64,000 nt of DNA from Hymenobacter sp. BT188 (lineage in GTDB: Bacteria > Bacteroidota > Bacteroidia > Cytophagales > Hymenobacteraceae): NCBI RefSeq assembly GCF_014333585.1, contig NZ_JACSCW010000005.1, positions 124,001 to 188,000 on the forward strand, given 5' to 3'. Both the position numbers and the translations under genes were made by a program. Under the pieces are notes generated by a model. The model was not told the origin of the DNA, searched no databases, and saw only the letters and a list, made by a program, of their open reading frames with translations. Shown here piece after piece: positions 24,786 through 33,581 of the stretch. Position 1 is the first letter of the stretch. Each line of letters starts with the position of its first letter.

Positions 24786-26174
24786 ATGGTTAGTCTTGCT
24801 CCTACTGATCTGGCCGCTGTTCCGGCATTTGCCGATTTGCCCCCCGAAACCATCGATTGGCTTCTAACCCACGGCGAGCGACGTGAATATGCGGCGGACG
24901 AAGTCATTTTTAAACCCGGCGACCCAGCCGAGTACATGATGGCCTTGCTTCAGGGTGAACTGCAGTTTTTCGCCGTGCGCAATGGTAATCGCGAGCCTAT
25001 TTTCCGAGTGAGTGCGGGGCAGGTGAGTGGTGTGCTGCCGTATTCGCGGCTACGTGTTGTAAATGGCTATAGCATAGCAACAATGCCTACCGTTGTATTT
25101 GTGCTGCACCGCGACCTGTTTCCGGAGTTGGAGCGGACGAGTCCGGAGCTGACGCAGCGCTTAGTGGCCCTGATGAGTGACCGCGCCCGTGATGAAGCCC
25201 GCGGGCAAGAGCGCGACGACAAGCTGCGCGCCCTCGGCAAGCTGTCGGCAGGGTTGGCGCACGAGCTGAATAATCCGGCGGCGGCCATTGCCCGTGCTTC
25301 GCAGGCCTTACAGGAGCTGACCCTGGCCAAACCCACGCAGCTTTTGGACTTGCTTCAGCACTGCCCCACTCCGGAAGCGTTGAAAGCCTTGACCCTGCTA
25401 GCCACCGAAATAACCACCAATGAGAAGCCTATGTCGGCGCTGGAGTGCGCTGATTATGAAGACGATTTGGCCGATTGGCTTGAAGAACAAGGAGTAGCCG
25501 ATGGCTACCGCCTCGCGGCCGGACTATTGGAGGCCGGCGTCACGAAGGATACACTTGCCCCCGTAGCCGCCGACTTACCCAAGGCGGCTCTGCCCGCCGC
25601 TTTTGCTTGGTTGGAAGGCCAACTCACTACGCAGCGTCTCATTCGGGATGTGCAGGAAGCCGGCGGCCGGATCAGCACCTTGGTGGCCAGCGTGAAAACC
25701 TACTCCCACATGGACCGCGCCACCGACCGCGCGCCCTTAGATGTACACAGCGGCCTGGAAAGCACCCTCACCATGCTGGGCCACCAGCTACGCGCCAAAA
25801 AGATCCAGTTGAAGCGCGATTTTGCCCCCCAGCTTCCGTTGGTGCGCGGCCAAGTCAGCAGCCTCAACCAAGTGTGGACGAACCTGCTCGACAATGCCAT
25901 TGACGCTGTGGCCACCGGAGGTGAAATTACGGTGCGCACTCATTTGCAAAGCGGATTTGTGCGCATAGACATTATCGATAATGGTACAGGCATCGCGCCC
26001 GATGTGCTGAATCATATTTTTGAGCCCTTCTTTACCACCAAGGAAGCGGGCGCCGGCTCCGGCTTGGGACTCGATATTGCGCAGCGTATTGTGCGCAGTC
26101 ACAACGGACGCTTGGAGGTAAGCTCGGTGGCCGGTCGCACCGAGTTTAGCGTGTGGCTTCCTGCGCTTACCTAA
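24786..26174 (+). CDS. Cyclic-nucleotide-binding-domain sensor histidine kinase
   Basis: A 462-residue cytosolic kinase. About 10-130 is a Crp-like cNMP-binding domain (FADLPPETIDWLLTHGERRE). A dimerisation/phosphoacceptor domain has LSAGLAHELNNPAAAIARAS with His 159. The HATPase domain shows the N box (LNQVWTNLLDNAIDAV), G1 (DNGTGIAPDVL) and G2 (GSGLGLDIAQ). It has no membrane segment, so a cytoplasmic ligand or redox cue is likely. The neighbour at 26433, a response regulator/thioredoxin-reductase-like fusion, is the obvious partner. The genes are separated by 258 bases holding a palindromic repeat, so they may not be strictly co-transcribed. Confidence 0.93.
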   Translation: MVSLAPTDLAAVPAFADLPPETIDWLLTHGERREYAADEVIFKPGDPAEYMMALLQGELQFFAVRNGNREPIFRVSAGQVSGVLPYSRLRVVNGYSIATMPTVVFVLHRDLFPELERTSPELTQRLVALMSDRARDEARGQERDDKLRALGKLSAGLAHELNNPAAAIARASQALQELTLAKPTQLLDLLQHCPTPEALKALTLLATEITTNEKPMSALECADYEDDLADWLEEQGVADGYRLAAGLLEAGVTKDTLAPVAADLPKAALPAAFAWLEGQLTTQRLIRDVQEAGGRISTLVASVKTYSHMDRATDRAPLDVHSGLESTLTMLGHQLRAKKIQLKRDFAPQLPLVRGQVSSLNQVWTNLLDNAIDAVATGGEITVRTHLQSGFVRIDIIDNGTGIAPDVLNHIFEPFFTTKEAGAGSGLGLDIAQRIVRSHNGRLEVSSVAGRTEFSVWLPALT

Positions 26175-26176
26175 GT

Positions 26177-26231
26177 CCGGGGGGCTTTTTCTGGCTGGTA
26201 CGAGAGTAGTTGAAGTAAAAAAGCCCCCCAG
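26177..26231. repeat. Two opposed half-terminators (GGGGGGCTTTTT ... AAAAAAGCCCCCC)
   Basis: GGGGGGCTTTTT (26179-26190) and AAAAAAGCCCCCCAG (26217-26231) face each other across about 26 nt after the kinase stop. They are in the reverse order of a normal terminator of this family. Each could be the remnant of a separate terminator, and together they could still pair. Confidence 0.6.
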
Positions 26232-26272
26232 CGCGTCTGTACCTTTGGATTGAATCTGTAACATATGAACGT

Positions 26273-26360
26273 CATGCAGAGCACAGCGAAGCATCTCGCG
26301 TGCTGATGAGAGGTTAGTACTCCCACTAAACACGCCAGATGCTTCGCTCCGCTCGGCATG
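26273..26360. repeat. Dispersed palindromic repeat, copy 1
   Basis: Imperfect 30-bp arms (CATGCAGAGCACAGCGAAGC... at 26273-26302; complement at 26331-26360) surround a 28-nt loop containing GGTTAGTACTCCCA. It is clearly related to the copy at 35109-35216, which shares ATGCAGA.CGCAG.GAAGCATCTCGCGTG and the loop start CTGATG. It lies in the gap before the response-regulator fusion gene. Confidence 0.85.
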
Positions 26361-26432
26361 AGCACCTCCTACTAACATGACGTCTACTAATCTATTAATT
26401 AGTCTATAGTCTACTAAGCACGAATCAACGCC

Positions 26433-28085
26433 ATGAAAAAGCCAGTTCTTCTTGTTGTGGATGATGATCCGCAGGTGCTTAGCGCCATCGACCGGGATTT
26501 GCGGAGTGAGTTTCGCCGCGACTATCGGGTGCTACGGGCCAGCTCGGGGCCGGAGGCATTGGAAATTCTGAATGAGCTAGCTACCCGCGCCGAACCGCTG
26601 GCCCTGCTCCTGGCTGATCAGCGCATGCCCGAAATGGAAGGCGTGGAGCTGTTGGAAAAGGCCCGAGTAATTTTTCCAGATGCCAAGCGGGTGCTGCTCA
26701 CGGCCTACGCCGATACGGAAGCTGCTATTCGAGCCATCAACAATGCCCACCTCGACTACTATCTCCTAAAACCCTGGGACCCGCCGCAGGAGCTACTCTA
26801 CCCCACGTTGCGCGACTTGCTGGCTGCCTGGCAAGCGCATTATAAGCCGCGCTTTCAGGGACTTAGGCTGATCGGTTTCCAGTGGTCGCCGGTTTCTCAT
26901 GAATTGAAAGACTTTCTGGCGGGCTACATGGTCGCGTATCAGTGGCTGGATTTTGAAACGAACCCTGAAGCGGCTACGCTGTTGCAAAGCACGGGCCTCA
27001 CACCCGCCGATTTGCCGGTAATTGTGTTTGAAGATGGCTCTGCGCTGGCCCGCCCCGAGCGGGCGGCGGTGGCCCTCAAAATAGGCTTGTCGCAGAAAGC
27101 TTCCGCCGAGCTTTATGATGTGGTTGTGATTGGAGCCGGCCCGTCGGGACTGGCGGCGGCGGTATATGGTGCTTCGGAGGGGTTGAAAACGCTGGTCATT
27201 GAGCGAGGCTCACCTGGCGGACAAGCCGGCAGCAGCTCGCGCATCGAAAACTACCTCGGTTTTCCGACGGGCCTGAGCGGCGCCGAGCTTGCTCACCGGG
27301 CCTGGGCACAAGCCATTCGGCTGGGCGCCGAATTATTAGCCCCCCAGGAAGTCACTAATCTCTGTCTGCAAGACGAGTACAAAGTATTGACCCTAGCCGA
27401 TGGCAGCGAAGTGCGGACTCGTGCGCTGGTGCTGGCCACCGGCGTAAGCTACCGCACCTTGAACGTGCCCGGCGAGCATCATCTGAGCGGCGCCGGCGTG
27501 TACTACGGCGCGGCTCGCACCGAGGCCCGTTCCTGCGACCAGCAGGATGTATATATCGTGGGCGGCGGCAATTCGGCCGGGCAAGCTGCCATGTACCTAG
27601 CTTCGTACGCCCGCCGCGTGTTCATCCTGATTCGAGGTGAGTCGTTGGCGGCTTCGATGTCAGCGTATCTGATTGACCAGATTGGGCAAACGGAAAATAT
27701 TGAGATTCTGCCTTTTGCCGAGGTGAAGGAAGTCCGCGGGCAGGATCATCTAGAGGAAGTAGTCATTGTAAACCGCGGGCAGGAAGAAGTGCGGCCGGCG
27801 CGGGCCATGTTCGTCTTTATTGGGGCCAAACCTAGCACCGAGTGGGTACAAGACATTATTCTCTGCGATAAGCGCGGCTTTATGCTTACGGGCCGCGACT
27901 TAGTGACTGACCCACGTTTTGCGGCGGCTTGGAAGCGCAACCGCGAGCCGTATCTGCTCGAAACCTGCGTGCCGGGCATCTTCGCCGCCGGCGACAATCG
28001 GGTGGGCGCTATGGCGCGCGTGGCGTCGGCTGTGGGCGAAGGCTCGATGGCGATTAAGTTTGTGCACGAATACCTGGATGAATAG
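26433..28085 (+). CDS. Fused response regulator, glutaredoxin-like and thioredoxin-reductase-like protein
   Basis: A 550-residue fusion. Residues 1-120 are a receiver domain with the acidic pocket VVDDDP and phosphoacceptor Asp 62 in LLADQRMPEMEG. About 140-225 resembles a glutaredoxin/thioredoxin fold (LIGFQWSPVSHELKDFL, then LPVIVFEDGSAL), with Ser in place of the usual Cys. About 228-550 is a thioredoxin-reductase-like flavoprotein with GAGPSGLAAAVYGASEGL for FAD and VGGGNSAGQAAMYLASYARR for NAD(P). The redox CATC motif of thioredoxin reductase is replaced by YYGAART, so the usual dithiol is absent. It is the probable phosphorylation partner of the cNMP-domain kinase. Confidence 0.92.
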   Translation: MKKPVLLVVDDDPQVLSAIDRDLRSEFRRDYRVLRASSGPEALEILNELATRAEPLALLLADQRMPEMEGVELLEKARVIFPDAKRVLLTAYADTEAAIRAINNAHLDYYLLKPWDPPQELLYPTLRDLLAAWQAHYKPRFQGLRLIGFQWSPVSHELKDFLAGYMVAYQWLDFETNPEAATLLQSTGLTPADLPVIVFEDGSALARPERAAVALKIGLSQKASAELYDVVVIGAGPSGLAAAVYGASEGLKTLVIERGSPGGQAGSSSRIENYLGFPTGLSGAELAHRAWAQAIRLGAELLAPQEVTNLCLQDEYKVLTLADGSEVRTRALVLATGVSYRTLNVPGEHHLSGAGVYYGAARTEARSCDQQDVYIVGGGNSAGQAAMYLASYARRVFILIRGESLAASMSAYLIDQIGQTENIEILPFAEVKEVRGQDHLEEVVIVNRGQEEVRPARAMFVFIGAKPSTEWVQDIILCDKRGFMLTGRDLVTDPRFAAAWKRNREPYLLETCVPGIFAAGDNRVGAMARVASAVGEGSMAIKFVHEYLDE

Positions 28086-28192
28086 GCGTAACAAGCGGTG
28101 AGTTTTAGCCACTATCGCCTGTCCTGATTCGCCTAGCGTTGCATAACACACCTCGTTATTTAGCCTCTTATATTTTACAACTCGTTGAATTA

Positions 28193-29020
28193 ATGTTTTT
28201 TACTTTAATACCCCGTATTCGTCAGGCTATTCTTCTGACGGCGGCTACCCTGCTACTTACGGGCTGCGAGCTGTTTGAATTCAGCCCTAACGATGTACGC
28301 GCCGCCGACCGTGACCTGACGGCCAAAAACCTGGCGCGCCTGCAAGCTCAGCCAAAACCAACCGGCGGTGACACGCTGCGCTTCGTGTTTACCGGCGATT
28401 CCCAACGCTTTTATGATGAAGTTGGCCCGCTTGTGGAAAGTGTAAATCGTCAGCGCGGCATCTCTGCCCTCGTAATAGCCGGCGACATTTCCGATTTTGG
28501 CTTACGCCGCGAGATGCAGTGGGTTAATGACCGCTTGCGCCATTTGAAGGTGCCTTATCTGACCGTTATCGGCAACCACGACCAGGTAGCTAACGGCCGG
28601 CAGGCATATCAGGAGATATTCGGGCCGCTGAACTACACGTTTACCTACGACCGCACCCGCTTTATTCTCATCGACACGAATAGTCGCGAGTATGGCTTCA
28701 ATGGGAAAGTGCCCGATGTAGGCTGGCTACAGCAGCAACTAGCTGATACCGTGGGCATACGTCGCCAAATTGTGCTTTGCCACGTGCCGCCGAGCAACGA
28801 AGATTTCGACCCTACGCTGGTGAAACCCTTCACTGAGGCGCTGGCAAAAGCCCCCCGCCTGCTTTTTCACCTCAATGGTCACGCCCACAGCTTTAGCATC
28901 GGCGAGCCGTTTGCGGATGGCGTGACCTACATCAACTCCTTTGCTTTTGAGAAGCGTCAGTACGTAATTCTGACCGTGTGGGGCGCTGATCAGTTTAAGC
29001 TCGAGAAAGTCGCCTTTTAG
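28193..29020 (+). CDS. Calcineurin-like phosphoesterase, lipoprotein
   Basis: A 275-residue protein from the ATG at 28193 with a lipoprotein signal ending LLLTGCEL. The metallophosphoesterase blocks are FTGDSQ, IAGDISD, IGNHDQ, LCHVPPSNED and LNGHAHS, giving the usual dinuclear metal site. The first block has GDSQ where many relatives have GDxH. The anchor suggests an envelope location; the substrate is not shown. The next gene (29023) starts 2 bases after this stop, so the two are one operon. Confidence 0.88.
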   Translation: MFFTLIPRIRQAILLTAATLLLTGCELFEFSPNDVRAADRDLTAKNLARLQAQPKPTGGDTLRFVFTGDSQRFYDEVGPLVESVNRQRGISALVIAGDISDFGLRREMQWVNDRLRHLKVPYLTVIGNHDQVANGRQAYQEIFGPLNYTFTYDRTRFILIDTNSREYGFNGKVPDVGWLQQQLADTVGIRRQIVLCHVPPSNEDFDPTLVKPFTEALAKAPRLLFHLNGHAHSFSIGEPFADGVTYINSFAFEKRQYVILTVWGADQFKLEKVAF

Positions 29021-29022
29021 CT

Positions 29023-29652
29023 ATGCGTATTTTTTTACTTCTAGGGGGCTTTTTTGGGTTGATTCTATCTGCATTGCCAGCGGCAGCCCAAGCCCCAACT
29101 GACTCGGCAGCAACCCTTTCGGTGCAGCGCTGGTATGTGCCAAAGCACGCTGTGCTGCAAACGGCCGGCGGCATCGGCATGGTGAGCGGTGGTATGGGCT
29201 ATAGCCTGTTACGGCAGCGGCTCGACGTGGATGTGCTGGCCGGCTACGTGCCCCGGCACTACGCGGGTAACAAAGCGCTGGGCATTTTTACCCTCAAAAC
29301 CACGTACACGCCCTACACCATTACACTTCGCGATGCCGCGTGGCGCATGCACCCGCTGTCTTTTGGCGGCTTAGTGAACTATACCCCATCACGCACGCTC
29401 AACCGCTCCCGCGACAGCAAGTACTATAAAGGCTACTATTGGTGGTCATCGACGGTGCGCTTCGGAGCCTTTTTAGGCGGGAGGGTCACGCGCGAATTGA
29501 AACCTAATGCAACGGGCCGACAGCGGGCAGTATCGCTTTACTATGAATTGGGTACCAATGACTTGTACGTGGTGAGCTTAGCTACCAACTTGTCGGGGCT
29601 GAAAATAACGGATGTGCTGACGTTGGGTGTGGGGGGCAAATTCACTTTTTAG
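29023..29652 (+). CDS. Exported hypothetical protein, possible outer-membrane barrel
   Basis: A 209-residue protein with a signal peptide (MRIFLLLGGFFGLILSALPA, then AAQA). The mature part has alternating aromatic and polar strands and ends in TLGVGGKFTF, an aromatic C-terminus typical of outer-membrane barrels. No family is recognised. The signal peptide is encoded partly by GGGGGCTTTTTTG, the half-terminator sequence that recurs in this window. It lies 2 bases after the phosphoesterase, so the pair is probably co-translated. Confidence 0.75.
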   Translation: MRIFLLLGGFFGLILSALPAAAQAPTDSAATLSVQRWYVPKHAVLQTAGGIGMVSGGMGYSLLRQRLDVDVLAGYVPRHYAGNKALGIFTLKTTYTPYTITLRDAAWRMHPLSFGGLVNYTPSRTLNRSRDSKYYKGYYWWSSTVRFGAFLGGRVTRELKPNATGRQRAVSLYYELGTNDLYVVSLATNLSGLKITDVLTLGVGGKFTF

Positions 29653-29677
29653 ACGCGTGTAATCCCAAGCCAAAGCT

Positions 29678-31054
29678 TTACAACTCATTACCAGCCAGAT
29701 AAGCAGCCCGTGCGTTGGCGAGCAGCCGCATAATACTGGTGCGCTGTCGCAGCAGCTTTTCTATAGCCGGGCGCTGCTGCCGAAACAGCCGTAGCACCCG
29801 CAGGCGTTGGCGACGGTCCTGTAGGTTATTCCAGTAATAAAGAGCGTAGAACCCGGTAATCGGCAAGCTCAGGGCGTAGAGGGTAGTCAGGCGCCAATCC
29901 TGCACAAAGTAGTGTACGAGGGCAATCTGGGCGGCGTAGGCCAGGCTGAAGGTAACCATGCCCGTCACCATCAGGATAGGAGCCACAAACTCAACTTCCT
30001 TGGTGGCGCGCTGGGCCACCATTGATGGAATCCGATAAGGCAGGTAATTATTCACTACGCCATACACATACACGGGGAAGCCCAGCGCCAGCTTCAACGC
30101 CGTTTTTGCCCCCCGCAGCCACCGTTCGCCTTTGTTGCTCGACTCCAACGACTCATCTGTGAGGCGCAATGCGCGCAACTCTTGCATGTACTCGTTTAGC
30201 TTCTCGCGCACTTCCTGCAAGCGAGCCGGGTCGTGTTTTTCGAAGTAGATAATAGCCTCCGACAAGTTGCGACTAAGCTCGAAGTTATCGTAAAGGGTTT
30301 CGTCATCGTCGGGGGCGAGGTGTTCGCCGAAGGTGCGCTCCACTTGCTGCACCAGTTCGTCTTCGGCCGCGTCGCGGGTTATGACCAGGTTTTCCTCCAG
30401 CCGCCGCCGAATTTCCTCAGTCAGCTCATCGGCGGCTGCGATGGGATCTTGAGCGTACAGGGCCGCAAAATCGGTTACCTGAATAGGTAGGGCCACATTG
30501 AGCAGCACATCGGAGCGAAACCGGCTGGGGTCGAAATAATTAATGCCCACCGGCAGAATCTGCACCTCGCGCTTGAAGTCGTGGCGCGCTGCCGCGCCCA
30601 GGGCGATGCGAGCGGCGCCGGTTTTGAGGGGGCGCAGTCGCCGCTCGGTCACGCTGGTGCCTTCCGGGAAAATCATGATGGTGCCGCCTTGGTCGAGGTA
30701 GTCGTAGCTGCGGCCGAATGTGGCTTCGTTGCGCCGGGCTAGCTCGGCCGGGCTTACGTGGGCGGCGTCTTCGCCCTCCGCATCCTGGCGCCGGTAGATA
30801 GGAATGGAGTTGGTTTGAGCCATCAGCCATTTCATAAACGGTCCCTTAAAAAAGGTGCTCTTCGCCAAAAAAGCCACTGAGTCGCGCCGATTGGCGGCTA
30901 CTATCAGCGGGTCCATGAGTGTATTCGGGTGATTGGCAGCAATGATAAGCGGCCCCGGAGTTTGCAGCCGTTTGCGGTGGGGCACTTCAATTCGACGGAA
31001 GAAAACGCGCAGCCCCAGTTGAATCAGGGGCTTGAGTAAGGCGTACGACAGCAT
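29678..31054 (-). CDS. Lysophospholipid/glycerol-phosphate acyltransferase family protein
   Basis: A 458-residue protein with the acyltransferase blocks NHPNTLMDPL (catalytic H-x4-D, about residue 40) and IMIFPEGTSVTERRLRPLK (about 128). Two or three C-terminal membrane segments lie at about 350-420. The N-terminal part is the PlsC-like domain; the extra C-terminal part is not assigned. It probably transfers an acyl chain to a lysophospholipid or glycerol phosphate at the inner membrane. It is divergent from the TPR gene at 31154. Confidence 0.9.
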   Translation of the reverse strand: MLSYALLKPLIQLGLRVFFRRIEVPHRKRLQTPGPLIIAANHPNTLMDPLIVAANRRDSVAFLAKSTFFKGPFMKWLMAQTNSIPIYRRQDAEGEDAAHVSPAELARRNEATFGRSYDYLDQGGTIMIFPEGTSVTERRLRPLKTGAARIALGAAARHDFKREVQILPVGINYFDPSRFRSDVLLNVALPIQVTDFAALYAQDPIAAADELTEEIRRRLEENLVITRDAAEDELVQQVERTFGEHLAPDDDETLYDNFELSRNLSEAIIYFEKHDPARLQEVREKLNEYMQELRALRLTDESLESSNKGERWLRGAKTALKLALGFPVYVYGVVNNYLPYRIPSMVAQRATKEVEFVAPILMVTGMVTFSLAYAAQIALVHYFVQDWRLTTLYALSLPITGFYALYYWNNLQDRRQRLRVLRLFRQQRPAIEKLLRQRTSIMRLLANARAAYLAGNEL

Positions 31055-31153
31055 AAATGGGAACAGTAAAACGTTAGCGAAAGTCAGGATTATTTCTCAA
31101 CCCGGTATCTTCGGCAAGGCTTTGCTGCCGCATTCATTTTTCCTGCTCTATTC

Positions 31154-32404
31154 ATGCGTCTCGTCTTCTCGTTTTTTCTCGCTTTCCTGCTGACCTTGAC
31201 TGCCGCTTCGGCCCAGACTGATAAAGCCGAATTAGCCGCCCTAAAGCAAGCTAATGACCTGGTAGCCCAGCGCAAGTACAACTCGGCATTCGTGCTGCTC
31301 CAGCAGTTTGACCGCCAAAACACCCGGCCGGCAATAGTGATGCGCAAGCAGGAAATTGCCTTGTCGTACCACATTACCACCCGTGAGTATGAGACTTTTT
31401 CGATGAAGGATCTGGCCTTGGTAGAAACGCTGGAGCAAATGCGCGCCCAGCGCTCCTACGACTCGGCATATCGGTTCCCCATCGAGACGGCTCTGCTCAA
31501 CCTCAAGCGGCGCAACCCCACCAATTACAAGCTTGATAAAGCCCTGGGCGACTATTATTACAGCGCCCAGCAGTGCGATTGTGCTGAGAAGGCGAAGGGC
31601 GAGGACCGGCTTTTTGCCCTCATGGTCCGGCATTATGAGGTGGCTCACCTGCGCGGCTACGGCGATTATCTATCTTATTACGCTTTGGGCTATGCTCACG
31701 AGCGCCTCGGCAACTTTGCCCAATCGGTGGCGCCTTTCCGGCGTTCTATTCAACTCAAGAAGGATTTTCCCGATGCTCATTACCACTTTGCTTACTCTTT
31801 GCTTGAGCTGAAGCAGCTAGAAAAATCGCGGGATGAGGTGCGCATTGCCCTCAACCTGTACAAGGATGAGCAGTTCAAATCCGACGCCGCTTACATGCTG
31901 GCCGATATTGAGGAGCAAATAAAGCGCAAGGCTGAAGGCCGCCCCCTCAAGACTTCAGCCCGCTCGAAGCCCCGCACCACTCCGGCCTCCACCGACCCTG
32001 AGCCCATCGACCCCACCGAGCTAGCGACAGTAAAACCCAAGCTGCTGGCTGCCCTCAAAGGCAACAACAAGCCGGAGATTGTGCGGCTTACCAATCAGCT
32101 TTACCAATTGGCACCCAAGGATGAAAGCACCTACCGTGAGCTGCTCGATCTGTATGTAACTAATAATCAGGCGCCCGACCTGATTACCTTTCTCACCGAG
32201 CAGGCGGCGGTGCCCAATCAGGAGCCGCTGGCGCAAGGCTACCAGCGCTTATACTTGGGGCACCTGTACCTCGATCAGAAAAATGCCCCCCAGGCGCACA
32301 ATCAGCTTGTGCTGGCTCGTCAGTTTTTGGTGCAGGCCCTCCCCGCCAATAACCCAGCTTTCGCCGTGATTGATCAGCTGCTTCAATCCACTTCTCAGGA
32401 ATAG
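31154..32404 (+). CDS. Exported TPR protein
   Basis: A 416-residue protein with a signal peptide (MRLVFSFFLAFLLTLTAASA) and TPR-like helices at about 25-260, such as YALGYAHERLGNFAQSVAPF and AHYHFAYSLLELKQLEKSRD. A basic linker rich in S/T/P lies near 265-290 and a second helical part runs to the end. No catalytic domain is seen, so it is probably a periplasmic scaffold or assembly protein. It is divergent from the acyltransferase. Confidence 0.8.
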   Translation: MRLVFSFFLAFLLTLTAASAQTDKAELAALKQANDLVAQRKYNSAFVLLQQFDRQNTRPAIVMRKQEIALSYHITTREYETFSMKDLALVETLEQMRAQRSYDSAYRFPIETALLNLKRRNPTNYKLDKALGDYYYSAQQCDCAEKAKGEDRLFALMVRHYEVAHLRGYGDYLSYYALGYAHERLGNFAQSVAPFRRSIQLKKDFPDAHYHFAYSLLELKQLEKSRDEVRIALNLYKDEQFKSDAAYMLADIEEQIKRKAEGRPLKTSARSKPRTTPASTDPEPIDPTELATVKPKLLAALKGNNKPEIVRLTNQLYQLAPKDESTYRELLDLYVTNNQAPDLITFLTEQAAVPNQEPLAQGYQRLYLGHLYLDQKNAPQAHNQLVLARQFLVQALPANNPAFAVIDQLLQSTSQE

Positions 32405-32690
32405 GCTGGGGGCAAATTACCTGTGTTGTTTGAGTTGGCGGCACACTTAAACCAGCAGACTCAAATCACTTTAAAAGTAATTTTTGGTACCAGTCCAAGA
32501 AGTATAGAGAAGATTGCATGTACTTATTCTGATTTTTAATTGACTATAAATCAGAACGCTACAACCACAACCACTGCATAACGCAGTGATTGGCACGGTT
32601 TTGCAATAATACCTTGCAACGCTCAGCTATTCCGAAGTGCACATAGCGACTAGCGGCGTTTCTTTTCTCCTTCTCTACTATTTCCTGGAT

Positions 32691-33455
32691 ATGAAAAATC
32701 TGCGTCTTTGCGGTCGCCTGGCCGCGCTTGCTCTTCTCCTTTCTACTGGCTTTGGTGTTCAGGCCCAGGTTCGGCAACCCTATAATGCGCCTTTAGCGCC
32801 CCGTCCGAAGCAATATTCCACTACCACTTCTATTGCTGCTCCTGGCCGGGGTGTACAGTTTGGCCTCCGGGCGGGCGTCAACGTTGCCGATTGGTCGGGT
32901 GATGCCGTGCAAAGTGTGCTTGATGTGGCCGAGTTGACCAATGGCGCCGTGACGCGCGAAATGAAGCCCGGCTTCCACGCTGGCTTGTATGCAACCCTGC
33001 CCCTGGGCTCTCACTTCGCCATTGAGCCCGGACTGATCTATTCCGAAAAAGGCACCCAGCTCGCGGGCCGTGTTCCTTTTGAGCGGTTCGACTTCCTGAA
33101 TACTCGCGTAACGGCCACTGCCCGCATGGCTTATATTGATGTGCCTGTACTGGCCAAGGCTTACCTCACGCGCGGCCTCTACATCTATGCCGGCCCGCAG
33201 GCGTCGTACTTGGTGAGCAATAAAGTACGGGTGGAAGCCGGTGCTTTAGGCTTCTCGGCCTTCAAACAGGATTTCGACGTGCGCAACCAATTCCGGGAGT
33301 TGGACTTTGGGGTAGTCGGCGGGCTGGGCTATCAGTTCGACAGCGGCCTGGGCCTGAGCGCTGGCTACGACTACGGCCTTACTTCCCTGGATAAAAACGA
33401 CCGTTTCGACGCTCAGAACCGTGTGATTAAAGCTTCAGTAAACTTTTCTTTCTAG
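32691..33455 (+). CDS. Outer-membrane beta-barrel (PorT-like) protein
   Basis: A 254-residue protein from the ATG at 32691 with a signal peptide (MKNLRLCGRLAALALLLSTG). The mature part has a beta-barrel pattern of the Bacteroidetes PorT/OmpW-like kind (FGLRAGVNVADWSGD, FHAGLYATLPLGSHFAIEPG, GYDYGLTSLDKNDRF) and a final KASVNFSF ending in phenylalanine. It is probably an outer-membrane protein of unknown cargo. A GCCCCCC terminator follows. Confidence 0.85.
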   Translation: MKNLRLCGRLAALALLLSTGFGVQAQVRQPYNAPLAPRPKQYSTTTSIAAPGRGVQFGLRAGVNVADWSGDAVQSVLDVAELTNGAVTREMKPGFHAGLYATLPLGSHFAIEPGLIYSEKGTQLAGRVPFERFDFLNTRVTATARMAYIDVPVLAKAYLTRGLYIYAGPQASYLVSNKVRVEAGALGFSAFKQDFDVRNQFRELDFGVVGGLGYQFDSGLGLSAGYDYGLTSLDKNDRFDAQNRVIKASVNFSF

Positions 33456-33484
33456 TTCCGCGCCCTATTCTTTCAACAACCAAT

Positions 33485-33518
33485 AAAAAGCCCCCCGGAT
33501 ATTCTGGGGGGCTTTTTT
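33485..33518 (+). terminator. Bidirectional intrinsic terminator (GCCCCCC type)
   Basis: AAAAAGCCCCCCGGA pairs with TCTGGGGGGCTTTTTT across a 3-nt loop, between the barrel gene and the convergent oxidoreductase. Confidence 0.88.
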
Positions 33519-33581
33519 GTGGCCAACAGATTCCTTTTTTTCCTTGTGCCAGAAGCCGAGTTCTCCAAATGCCTCTGATAG

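Noticed and set aside
25788..26378. Minus-strand frame across the kinase end and the repeat region
   Set aside because: It is antisense to the conserved kinase ATPase domain and runs through the palindromic repeat; a shadow of the real gene.
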